A stretch of DNA of 20,389 bases, from NCBI GenBank assembly GCA_039199225.1, contig JBCCSZ010000131.1, positions 1 to 20,389 on the forward strand. Direction: 5' to 3'. Positions within the stretch are counted from its first letter, which is position 1. Each line of letters begins with the position of its first letter. This document shows, piece after piece, positions 7,584 to 14,395 of this stretch. The DNA comes from JBCCSZ01 sp039199225 (GTDB lineage: Bacteria > Bacteroidota > Bacteroidia > Chitinophagales > Saprospiraceae). A program made the translations under genes and the position numbers. The notes under the pieces are model-generated. The model saw only the letters and a program-made list of their open reading frames with translations. It searched no databases and had not been told where the DNA came from.

Positions 7584-8009
7584 TTATTCTTGGTATTTCT
7601 TATAGATTGCAGTGATTTCGTTAGCCACTCTGCGATCTGCGACACTGTAAACATCGTGAGCGACATTCTTTGTCTCGCACTGGTTGATAATTGATTTTGT
7701 TTCGCAAGAAATCCAACCTTCCAATGCTGCTGGTTGTACGTCTGTTACCCGCTGGAGGATCATTTGTACACTGCCCATGTCCATGCTTCCGTAAGTACGT
7801 CCGGTAGTACCGTCGCCGATCAAAGCAGCTTCAGGGTTAGAACGCTCCAACAAAGAAACGAGGCGGGCGTTGTCTTCTGGGCTGAATTCGACATTTTTCA
7901 GTATCCAGGCGCCTTCTCCATCTGTGTAGGCTTGTGCGCTGACATTGGTAGTGGCTGCGAAAAGTGCAAAAAATAGGAATAGTGCGTTAATGATAGACTT
8001 GAGTTTCAT
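7584..8009 (-). CDS. Small secreted two-cysteine protein, family unknown
   Basis: This 141-residue protein has a clear signal peptide (MKLKSIINALFLFFALFAAT...VSA before Gln26), leaving a mature protein of about 116 residues. It has just two cysteines, Cys102 and Cys111, in EGWISCETKSIINQCETKN, placed to form one small disulfide loop. I recognise no catalytic motif or known family. It is first in a leftward group with an exported SdpA-like protein and an HTTM/SdpB-like protein, and is closed by its own terminator. That layout fits a precursor made in excess over its processing proteins, as with SdpC, whose active peptide also has two cysteines. However, the region here lacks the strongly hydrophobic SDP segment. 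A periplasmic or secreted structural role is equally open. Confidence 0.75.
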   Translation of the reverse strand: MKLKSIINALFLFFALFAATTNVSAQAYTDGEGAWILKNVEFSPEDNARLVSLLERSNPEAALIGDGTTGRTYGSMDMGSVQMILQRVTDVQPAALEGWISCETKSIINQCETKNVAHDVYSVADRRVANEITAIYKKYQE

Positions 8010-8027
8010 GATGATGATAGTTAGAGG

Positions 8028-8063
8028 ATGAGTGAATGATAAATGATGAATAATGAGTGAATG
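8028..8063 (-). repeat. 11-bp direct repeat in the leader of the small secreted protein gene
   Basis: ATGAGTGAATG occurs at 8028-8038 and 8053-8063, 25 bp apart start to start, within the first 60 bases upstream of the ATG at 8009. The surrounding leader is made of short ATGA/TGAT-rich units. It could be a regulatory site or simple low-complexity sequence; no promoter motif was recognised nearby. Confidence 0.4.
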
Positions 8064-8140
8064 TTTGTGATATACTGCTCCCTATCCTTCTACCTTATCT
8101 AGAATGGTCGTTGGGTAAGGAACGGATGTCGTATTGGATA

Positions 8141-9205
8141 TTATTGAACCTCGCCGAAGAGCAGTTCTTTGAGTCGGGACCCTTTGATCTCTGAGAGTTC
8201 GTAGGCTATGTTAAACTTCTGGGCGGTTTCAGTAATTTCTCTTTTTAGGTCGTTAAAATTCTCTGGTAGATCTTTGACACACTTGGAGTCACTCTCGTAT
8301 ATAGACAGTATTTTGTCAAATTTCTTGTAGTAGCGGTTTCCCTGCGACACGAAGTTGTTGTACTTTTCAATAAAGCCTACCACACCGTGTATCGAAAACT
8401 TAAGGTCGATTTCCTGCTTGGAAGTATTATCTTCCTGCTGCTTGCGACTGAGGTCCTTCTCGGTCCTTTCGATGTATTTGCGCAGTAGCTCGTGTACTTT
8501 CTCCCAGTTGTCCGACTTTCGGCACTTTTCCAAGGTCGGTGTATAGCCGATCATCTTGGCACAACTCGCGAAGAGGCCCTCGCATTCTTTCTTCAGTATC
8601 GCATTGGCATCCTTGAGATACTCGGTTTCGAAGTATATGACCTTCAAATCAGTACTCATTTTGAGTGTAAAGTCGAGTATACAGGCAATGTCTTCAAACT
8701 CTTCTTCTCGTTCCTTGTTGTTGCCACCGCCCACGATGGCCGATACCAACGAGTAAGCCGAAGCGATGTAAGGATTGGTTTCCAGCACAACTGGCATCTT
8801 GACGTCGAACCGCCGTTTCATCTTATCCTTCATGAGTTTGTTGATCTTCTTAAACTCCGGGTAAGTATGCGGATTCGATAGCTTTTGGATGTTTTGGTGC
8901 GTTTTCATGCTCGTAAAATGATGGTCGAGCCCTAGTATCTTTTCGTATAGCAACTTGATGACCTCAATGCTCTTATTATAACGGTCTTGTAATTGGTGTA
9001 ATTCTTTGATTCTTTGATCGAGTACGTCTTGCTTTGTCTGCTTTACTGGTGTAATCTGTGCGTTTGTATTATCGGCTGTTGCATTGGTTTGTAGGCTGTC
9101 TGAAACACCCTGGGTTTCGGAATTTAATTGTGATTCAGAGCGCGCCGAGTATTCCGGATAGAACAGCAGAAAGATGATAACGATGTGTAATAAAGTGCTT
9201 TTCAT
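8141..9205 (-). CDS. Secreted helical protein, family unknown, with predicted sigma-regulon promoter
   Basis: This 354-residue protein has a signal peptide (MKSTLLHIVIIFLLFYPEYSARS), a Ser/Thr/Asn/Gln-rich linker to about residue 55, and then a largely charged helical body likely to form coiled coils (QDVLDQRIKELHQLQDRYNK). A second Lys/Glu-rich helical stretch lies around KYIERTEKDLSRKQQEDN. Several cysteines occur in the middle (DIACILDF, KKECEGLFASCAKM, LEKCRKS) and one late (SKCVKD). No enzymatic motif or known family was recognised. It is divergent from the sigma-factor gene, and its own start region carries the GTCAC-N17-CTTATA element. It could be a substrate, inhibitor or structural partner of the proteases; that is inference from shared control only. 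Confidence 0.8.
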   Translation of the reverse strand: MKSTLLHIVIIFLLFYPEYSARSESQLNSETQGVSDSLQTNATADNTNAQITPVKQTKQDVLDQRIKELHQLQDRYNKSIEVIKLLYEKILGLDHHFTSMKTHQNIQKLSNPHTYPEFKKINKLMKDKMKRRFDVKMPVVLETNPYIASAYSLVSAIVGGGNNKEREEEFEDIACILDFTLKMSTDLKVIYFETEYLKDANAILKKECEGLFASCAKMIGYTPTLEKCRKSDNWEKVHELLRKYIERTEKDLSRKQQEDNTSKQEIDLKFSIHGVVGFIEKYNNFVSQGNRYYKKFDKILSIYESDSKCVKDLPENFNDLKREITETAQKFNIAYELSEIKGSRLKELLFGEVQ

Positions 9206-9241
9206 GTTCTCGAAATTTGGCGGCTGACAAGCGTTTGATCA

Positions 9242-9270
9242 TATAAGATTGAAAGGGCTGGGATGTGACG
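9242..9270 (-). promoter_or_regulatory. Predicted alternative-sigma promoter of the secreted helical protein gene
   Basis: On the minus strand CGTCAC (9270-9265) and CTTATA (9247-9242) are separated by 17 nt after GTCAC, exactly as in the divergent sigma-factor promoter and the subtilase promoter. The predicted start would leave a leader of roughly 30 nt before the ATG at 9205. An A/T tract of about 20 bp at 9284-9302 lies between the two divergent -35-like boxes and could act as a shared UP element. Confidence 0.6.
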
Positions 9271-9313
9271 AAATTTTCTCATCGAAAAAAAAATAAAAAA
9301 AGTTCGTCTTTTT

Positions 9314-9342
9314 TGTCACACCTCTTTTTTTTCGAGCTTATA
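9314..9342 (+). promoter_or_regulatory. Predicted autoregulatory promoter of the sigma-factor operon
   Basis: TGTCAC (9314-9319) is followed after 16 nt by GCTTATA (9336-9342), 26 nt before the ATG at 9369. The predicted start leaves a short leader of about 20 nt. The same pair of boxes with the same spacing stands before the subtilase-CHAT operon and the divergent secreted-protein gene. Self-regulation is common for sigma factors encoded beside their regulators, and is the simplest reading. Confidence 0.65.
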
Positions 9343-9368
9343 AGTATAGAACAATCACCCAAAGTACC

Positions 9369-10196
9369 ATGTTAGCAATCAATACACTATCACAAAGAGC
9401 CGACAGAAACCTCCTGACGATTGCTCAATTCGAAGATCTTTTTTTTCCCGATGTGGTACGGGAACTGGCCCGTCGAATGACTTGCTCCCCTAAAGAGGCG
9501 GAGCGAATAGGCCGGCGAGTGGTTTTCAAACTCAAAAAGACAGCATTTGCAAATGTGCCACAGGAGAGAGACGCAATTCAAAAGAATATTTATAAACTTG
9601 CAGAAAAGGAAGTTTTGAATAATCATCAGCCATCGAGTGTCAAAAATTTTGGCCTCACCGAAGATGCTTTCAACCAAATGCTGGAAGAACTGCAACATGG
9701 GAATAAAACCCTATTTGAAAGAATTTTTTTAACGCACTTTCAGGACTGCAGAAAGTTTTTGCAGCATCGCTACCGGGCATCCGAGGAAGACGCCTACGAC
9801 GCCACCATGGAAGCAATGCTCCTATTTTGTAAAAGACTGGAAGCCGGACAGATAAGCTATGGAAACCTCCGATTTTTATTCACCCGTATGGCAGGGCAGA
9901 TTTATTTGAAATGGATCAAGAAAGAATTGCCCAAAGAAGAAATTGGAGATATGGATTTGCCCGAACAAGTAGACGGACCCGATGAAGAGTCTTTGAATAT
10001 GCTCAACAAAGCATGGAACAAAATGTGTGCGGACTGTCAGGGCATTTTGAAAGCCTTCTACTATGAAGGAATCGCCCTTAAAGAAATTGCCTTAAAGACC
10101 GAAAAAACCGCGGCCGCTGTCCGCAAACAAAAACAGCGGTGTATGGAAAAGTTACAAACCCTTTTTGCTGAGCAAAACAAAACTACCTACAAATGA
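9369..10196 (+). CDS. Sigma-70 family RNA polymerase sigma factor with N-terminal region-2-like extension
   Basis: This 275-residue protein has a sigma region 2 at about 113-186 (LFERIFLTHFQDCRKFLQHRY...ASEEDAYDATMEAM...YGNLRFLFTRMAGQIYLKWIKK). After an acidic linker comes a region 4 helix-turn-helix at about 210-266 (CQGILKAFYYEGIALKEIALK...AAAVRKQKQRCMEKL). Typical ECF factors have about 160-200 residues; the first 100 residues here are extra. Residues 21-85 (FEDLFFPDVVRELARRM, SPKEAERIGRRVVFKLKK, IQKNIYKLAEKEVLNN) align by eye to region 2, suggesting a diverged internal duplication. It overlaps the next gene by 4 nt (ATGA). Its predicted promoter is shared with the subtilase-CHAT operon and the divergent secreted protein, so these are its likely targets. 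Confidence 0.85.
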   Translation: MLAINTLSQRADRNLLTIAQFEDLFFPDVVRELARRMTCSPKEAERIGRRVVFKLKKTAFANVPQERDAIQKNIYKLAEKEVLNNHQPSSVKNFGLTEDAFNQMLEELQHGNKTLFERIFLTHFQDCRKFLQHRYRASEEDAYDATMEAMLLFCKRLEAGQISYGNLRFLFTRMAGQIYLKWIKKELPKEEIGDMDLPEQVDGPDEESLNMLNKAWNKMCADCQGILKAFYYEGIALKEIALKTEKTAAAVRKQKQRCMEKLQTLFAEQNKTTYK

Positions 10197-10891
10197 AAGG
10201 TCTAGAAGATTACGTCAACAAAAAATCATCAGAAGCAGAATTGGAATCTATGACACAAAAACTGCTTCAAACCAAGTTCGATCGAGAACAAAAAGACGAT
10301 TGGGCTAACAAACTAAGAATCGAACATCAGGTTTCTCGGAACACGCCTCAAAGGTCGTCTTTTAGAGGGCGCATTCGCCTTCTGACTGCTGTTGCTGCCG
10401 TCATTGCCATTGGACTCTTCGCCGTTCCTTTGGTCCAAAACCTACTAACGCCTGAGTACCAGCAAATGGCGGATGTCTTCCTGCAAGAGTCCATCATTTC
10501 TACCCCAGTCGTGCGCAAAGGCGAAGACAATGTCCTGGAAGCTCGCCTAAAGCTTGCAGAGTCGATCAATGACCAGGATTACGAACAAGTGGTCGAACTG
10601 GCAAGCCAGTTGGTGAAAACGACCAAGCCAAAGTTGGAAGATCATTTCTTTCTGGGCATCGGACACCTATACGAGCAATCCTACGAACCAGCTGTAGAAG
10701 CCCTGGAAAAGGCCAGAGAATTGGCTAAAAAAGAGGTAAACTTCCAAGAAGAAATTCGTTGGTACCTCAGCCTGGCTTACCTGAAATCGGAAAGATTGGA
10801 AGATGCCTACCTGGGCCTGAGCGAGATCGTTAAGCTCAATGGCTGGAAGGCAGACAAAGCCGCCGAACTCTTGGAGGCTATACAGAAGTAA
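10193..10891 (+). CDS. Single-pass membrane TPR protein, anti-sigma-like partner of the sigma factor
   Basis: This 232-residue protein has a charged N-terminal segment of about 60 residues, probably cytoplasmic. A single transmembrane helix follows at about 61-82 (IRLLTAVAAVIAIGLFAVPLV), and then a periplasmic part with TPR-like helices from about 130 to 230 (DYEQVVELASQLVK, LGIGHLYEQSYEPAVEALEKA, LSLAYLKSERLEDAYLGL). There is no cysteine, so no zinc-binding anti-sigma motif. Its start overlaps the sigma-factor stop as ATGA, the classical arrangement for a sigma/anti-sigma pair, and its topology fits a sensor holding the sigma factor at the membrane. Anti-sigma function is inferred from position and topology. 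It could be released by proteolysis, and the CHAT protease or subtilase encoded nearby are candidates. Confidence 0.75.
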   Translation: MKGLEDYVNKKSSEAELESMTQKLLQTKFDREQKDDWANKLRIEHQVSRNTPQRSSFRGRIRLLTAVAAVIAIGLFAVPLVQNLLTPEYQQMADVFLQESIISTPVVRKGEDNVLEARLKLAESINDQDYEQVVELASQLVKTTKPKLEDHFFLGIGHLYEQSYEPAVEALEKARELAKKEVNFQEEIRWYLSLAYLKSERLEDAYLGLSEIVKLNGWKADKAAELLEAIQK

Positions 10892-10925
10892 ATAAACAAC
10901 TTAGCGCAGGCTCATTTGTACCGGA

Positions 10926-10966
10926 GGTTGTTAGGTGGTCGGTCTACCAAAACAACCATTCTTTTC
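10926..10966 (+). terminator. Probable terminator of the sigma-factor operon
   Basis: GGTTGTT (10926-10932) pairs with AACAACC (10951-10957), with a further GGT/ACC pair inside, and is followed by ATTCTTTT. It lies 34 nt after the TPR gene stop. A second nested pair, ACCGGAG (10920-10926) and CTCCGGT (10975-10981), surrounds it. It separates the rightward sigma operon from the convergent TRAP permease genes. Confidence 0.5.
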
Positions 10967-11020
10967 CGGTAAAGCTCCGGTATCCATTAAGGCATATCGG
11001 AGTTCTTGCATTCCCCTCAG

Positions 11021-12361
11021 CTAGTCGATAAAGACAAATACAACCTCTGGAAAAAGAATGATGACGATCAAGAAAACCAGCTGAATCAACACAAAAGGAA
11101 TAATCCCTCTGTACAAATGGCCCGTCGTAATTTCTGGTGGAGCTACTCCCTTGAGGTAAAAAAGCGAAAAACCAAAAGGAGGGGATAGGAAGGAGGTCTG
11201 CAAATTGAGCGCTAGCAAAACGCCGACCCAGATCAACAACTGATTACTAGACGTAAAACCATCCGAAAAAGCGCTCAGCTCATAGGTGCCGAATATAGGA
11301 GCGACGATCGGAACAATGATAAAAATGATTTCTATAAAATCGATGAAAAAGCCGGCCACAAAGACCACCACCATCACCAACAACAAAAAAGCCATCGGCG
11401 AAAGTTGAGAGCTTTCAATGAGTTCTATCAAATAACCGTCGCCACCCATCTCCCGAAAGACAAATGAAAAGGTGGTCGCTCCCAGCAAAATGAGAAAGAC
11501 CATACAGGTCAGAAAGGTCGTTTCGCGCATAACACTTTGCAAAACATCCAGTTTGAACTTGCCCTGAAGGATGGTCAGAATGGTGGCTCCCATAGCTCCC
11601 ACAGCAGCAGCTTCCGTCGGAGAGGCAATCCCACTAAAGATCGATCCCAAGACTGCTATGATCAACAATAGTGGAAGGACAAAAGCCTCGACAACCTTCA
11701 GCAGAAACCCTTCGCTGCGGAAGGCGGCAATTTCCTCCGCAGGCATAGCAGGCGCCGTCTCGGGCTGCAACCAGGCTTTGATGCCAATGTACAGAATATA
11801 ACACCCCACCAACAGTAAGCCCGGCAGGATGGCTGCGGCAAAAAGGTCGCCCACAGAGATGTTTAACACACTGCCCAATAAGACCAAAACGACGGAGGGA
11901 GGAATGATCTGCCCCAGGGTACCAGAGGCCGCAATGGTGCCGGTGGCCAGTTCTGGCTGGTAGCCACGCTTGAGCATGGTCGGCAAACTGATGAGTCCCA
12001 TTGTAATCACAGTCGCTCCAACAATGCCTGTAGAGGCAGCCAGCAAGGTCCCTACAATCACCACTGAAATAGCCAATCCACCCCGCAACCGGCCGAAGAG
12101 CATGGCCATCGTTTCGAGCAAGCTCTCCGCCAGCCCCGATTTTTCGAGCATAATCCCCATGTATATGAACAGCGGAACGGCCAGCAAAACATAATTGCTC
12201 ATCACGCCCATGATCCGGGCTGGCATAGCTGCAAAAGCCGTTGGGTCCAAAAAGCAAAAAGCATAGATGATCGACAATCCGCCCAGGGTAAAAGCAACCG
12301 GATAGCCATAAAGGATGAGAATAAAAATGCTAACGAATAACAGGATGGCAAGTATCTCCAT
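11021..12361 (-). CDS. dctM: TRAP transporter large permease subunit (DctM family)
   Basis: This 446-residue polytopic membrane protein of about 12-13 transmembrane segments is the ion-coupled transport subunit of a TRAP transporter. Family hallmarks are YGYPVAFTLGGLSI near the N-terminus, VPLFIYMGIMLEKSGLAESLLE, the repeat motif GTLLAASTGIVGATVITMGLISLP, GTIAASGTLGQIIPPSVVLVLLG, and the C-terminal half with FIDFIEIIFIIVPIVAPIF and LQTSFLSPPFGFSLFYLKGV. Length is normal. It follows dctQ after 3 nt, so the two are co-translated. The expected third component, a DctP-family receptor, is absent from this operon; the only one in the window is at 246-1370. The transported compound is not predictable from the permease, but the TakP-like receptor points to an organic or 2-oxo acid. 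Confidence 0.95.
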   Translation of the reverse strand: MEILAILLFVSIFILILYGYPVAFTLGGLSIIYAFCFLDPTAFAAMPARIMGVMSNYVLLAVPLFIYMGIMLEKSGLAESLLETMAMLFGRLRGGLAISVVIVGTLLAASTGIVGATVITMGLISLPTMLKRGYQPELATGTIAASGTLGQIIPPSVVLVLLGSVLNISVGDLFAAAILPGLLLVGCYILYIGIKAWLQPETAPAMPAEEIAAFRSEGFLLKVVEAFVLPLLLIIAVLGSIFSGIASPTEAAAVGAMGATILTILQGKFKLDVLQSVMRETTFLTCMVFLILLGATTFSFVFREMGGDGYLIELIESSQLSPMAFLLLVMVVVFVAGFFIDFIEIIFIIVPIVAPIFGTYELSAFSDGFTSSNQLLIWVGVLLALNLQTSFLSPPFGFSLFYLKGVAPPEITTGHLYRGIIPFVLIQLVFLIVIILFPEVVFVFID

Positions 12362-12364
12362 AGC

Positions 12365-12877
12365 TTATTTGTCTTTCAATAGCACCAGTGCGGACGCTGC
12401 CATTTGGGCCAAAGCTTGCAACAACAAGAGGATCATTCCGATGGTAATGGAAAATTTGATGATGTAACGAGCCGGCAGCCCACCAGGGTCCGGCGATCCT
12501 TCGTTGATTTGCCAGGCGTCCAGTGCAAAGCCAAAGGAAGTGTATATGATAAGTAGGCACCAAGGAACCAGAAAAAGCAAGCCACCAAGGAGGTTCACCC
12601 ATGCTTTGTCGCGTTCTGAAAAGCGAGTGTAAAAAAGATCGACGCGCACATGGCGGTCGTGCTTGAGGGTATAGCCTGCACCAATCAGAAAAATGAGCGC
12701 GAATAGGTGCCATTCCAATTCCATAATCCAGGTAGCAGTGTCCTTGAGCAAATAGCGCGTCACCACGTCAAAACAAACCAGCAACATCAGCGCAGTCGTG
12801 AGCCAGGCAATGCTCCGGCCAACCCATTCATTGAGGCGACCAAAGATTTTTACGATGGATTCGAGGGCTTTTTGCAT
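12365..12877 (-). CDS. dctQ: TRAP transporter small permease subunit (DctQ family)
   Basis: This 170-residue protein has four predicted transmembrane helices and the DctQ pattern: RSIAWLTTALMLLVCFDVVTRYLL in helix 1, then WIMELEWHLFALIFLIGAGYTLKHDRHVRVDLFY, with the conserved Glu, Trp and HVRVD. Helices 3 and 4 are LLGGLLFLVPWCLLIIYTSF and IIKFSITIGMILLLLQALA. DctQ forms the membrane complex with DctM and helps dock the binding protein. The start at 12877 gives a short positively charged N-terminus typical of the family. It lies 69 nt downstream of the metallophosphoesterase gene and 3 nt before dctM. Confidence 0.93.
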   Translation of the reverse strand: MQKALESIVKIFGRLNEWVGRSIAWLTTALMLLVCFDVVTRYLLKDTATWIMELEWHLFALIFLIGAGYTLKHDRHVRVDLFYTRFSERDKAWVNLLGGLLFLVPWCLLIIYTSFGFALDAWQINEGSPDPGGLPARYIIKFSITIGMILLLLQALAQMAASALVLLKDK

Positions 12878-12946
12878 ACGTCTTTAGAGTACTTCGACGA
12901 GGGAAGATACAAAATGATTTTTTCACAATTGCAAAACCGCCTCGAC

Positions 12947-13693
12947 TCATTCCTGCTTGACACCTTCCAGATAGCGCAAGGTCGAAAAAATACAGTCCTT
13001 ATCGATGTCAATGATGCGGAAGGCTACCCGGTGGTGGTCAACCTTGAAATCTTCGTGTTGTTGATCGATTTGAAAAAAGCAAGAAGGGGTAATCTGAATG
13101 GTCAGATTGTTAATGGTGATGGTTTTGGCGACATGATAGTGGCCACAGTATACATTGATGGGGTGCGGATGGTTGAAAAATACCTTTTGAACAGCCTCGA
13201 TATCTTGCAGCGGATATTTGTTGTCCATGAAAGGAACGCCTGCCTTGGCCGGTGGATGGTGCATGAAGACAATAACGGGGGCATTGGCTTGCCTCAGTTG
13301 GCGCTCTAGCCACTTGAGCTGCTGGGGAGAATGTTGGCCGCGGGCAGAGTCCAAAAACAGACAATGGTTTTTTCCGAGCTTCCGGGCATAATAAAATTCT
13401 CCTTCATTGAGTAGATGGCTTCTCTGGAAGATTTTTGCCATCATACCTGCATCATCGTGGTTGCCAGCCAAAATATCAAAAGGGACGGGTTGTTGATCCA
13501 ACTGGTCGAAAATCCATTCGTAAATAGTCTCATCTCCATCGCGGTAACAAAGGTCGCCAGTGACAACCAAATGGTCGGGCTTGAAGCTCAGCGCCGCTTC
13601 GAGGATTTGCCGGAAATTGTTGCGCACATCTATATCAAAAGGAAAGGAGTCTTCCAGATCAATATGTAAGTCTGTCATTTGTACGATGCGCAT
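12947..13693 (-). CDS. CpdA-like calcineurin-type metallophosphoesterase
   Basis: This 248-residue cytoplasmic protein contains every block of the two-metal phosphoesterase fold: DLH at 8-10 (Asp8, His10), GDLCYRDGD with Asp47, GNHDD with Asn78-His79, MHHPP with His145/His146, and GHYH with His185 and His187. The length and overall pattern match class III cyclic nucleotide phosphodiesterases of the CpdA/Icc type, which hydrolyse 3',5'-cAMP, but related enzymes act on other phosphodiesters. No signal peptide is present. It lies 33 nt after the lipoprotein gene and 69 nt before dctQ on the same strand. A link to transporter regulation is possible but not shown. Confidence 0.9.
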   Translation of the reverse strand: MRIVQMTDLHIDLEDSFPFDIDVRNNFRQILEAALSFKPDHLVVTGDLCYRDGDETIYEWIFDQLDQQPVPFDILAGNHDDAGMMAKIFQRSHLLNEGEFYYARKLGKNHCLFLDSARGQHSPQQLKWLERQLRQANAPVIVFMHHPPAKAGVPFMDNKYPLQDIEAVQKVFFNHPHPINVYCGHYHVAKTITINNLTIQITPSCFFQIDQQHEDFKVDHHRVAFRIIDIDKDCIFSTLRYLEGVKQE

Positions 13694-13726
13694 AGAGACA
13701 CAAGTATCAAAAAAATCGGCTAAAAA

Positions 13727-14395
13727 TCAAAATCGAATGACCATTACATCTACGACTAGATCAGCTGCACGGGCTTTGAGGTTGCTGCTGGAATACAGTT
13801 TATCGCCGAGCAAATGTGGATAAACAGCTTCCGGATTTTCAGCAACCAGAAAAACTTCCAGTTTCTTATGAATGAATCCACCATTCCAATCCTTGGCCAG
13901 ACCCGCATAGTCCCAGTCGAAACCATAGAAGTTGAATTCCTTGCCATTCAAAATGATGAGTTGTTCCAGGGTCGTGCCTATGCCAATGTCTTGTGAAGTG
14001 CGCCAGGACGCCTCCGGCTGCTCAATGCGAATGTAGTCGATGCTTTGATACAATTGATCGGGCTTCCAGAATACAACCAACTCCTTTGGGCTGTCTGGAA
14101 AAACAATGCTCGCCGGAGCTGTTTCACCCTCGCCGATGCCATATTCTTTGCGAACAACATTGTCAGCACCTACAGCCTGGATGATGTCAGCCTCCGAAAA
14201 AGAAGCTTCGATCGGGCCGACATTTTTACCTGCAACTATTTGTCGCTTTTCTGCAGAGGGCTTAGGAGCGCTCGTCGTATCTGCCTGCTGTTGTGCCTGT
14301 TGCTGGCTGCTGCCAGTCGTGTCAGAGGTACAGGCTGACTGTACAAACAATCCAAAAAGAACCCATAGAAGCATCCAATTTTTCATAAACCTCAT
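13727..14395 (-). CDS. Lipoprotein, family unknown
   Basis: This predicted lipoprotein has a short signal peptide (MKNWMLLWVLFGLFVQSAC) with lipobox QSAC. A low-complexity Ser/Gln/Thr linker follows, then a domain of about 170 residues (KNVGPIEASFSEADIIQAVG, YGIGEGETAPASIVFPDSPKEL, GIGTTLEQLIILNGKEF, NFYGFDWDYAGLAKDW). I do not recognise the domain; similar hypothetical lipoproteins are common in Bacteroidota. The start was placed at the ATG at 14395, which overlaps the stop of the upstream membrane-protein gene as ATGA, giving 222 residues. A TTG 12 nt earlier is less likely, and the ATG at 14386 is a close alternative. The overlap implies translational coupling to the upstream membrane protein. 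Confidence 0.8.
   Translation of the reverse strand: MRFMKNWMLLWVLFGLFVQSACTSDTTGSSQQQAQQQADTTSAPKPSAEKRQIVAGKNVGPIEASFSEADIIQAVGADNVVRKEYGIGEGETAPASIVFPDSPKELVVFWKPDQLYQSIDYIRIEQPEASWRTSQDIGIGTTLEQLIILNGKEFNFYGFDWDYAGLAKDWNGGFIHKKLEVFLVAENPEAVYPHLLGDKLYSSSNLKARAADLVVDVMVIRF

Noticed and set aside
7584..8009. Calling the small secreted protein SdpC
   Set aside because: It has two cysteines and the right neighbours but lacks the hydrophobic mature segment of SDP, and no sequence similarity can be claimed by eye.
9390..9698. 102-codon leftward frame inside the sigma-factor gene
   Set aside because: Shadow of a gene with clear sigma region 2 and region 4 motifs.
1349..10891. A true type III-E CRISPR (Craspase) locus
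   Set aside because: There is no Cas7-11 effector, no repeat-spacer array and no Csx30/Csx31-like gene; only the TPR-CHAT and sigma-factor parallel remains. The CHAT protein here is exported, unlike Csx29.
12707..13309. 200-codon rightward frame opposite dctQ and the metallophosphoesterase
   Set aside because: It lies antisense to two genes with full catalytic or family motifs and shows no family signature of its own.
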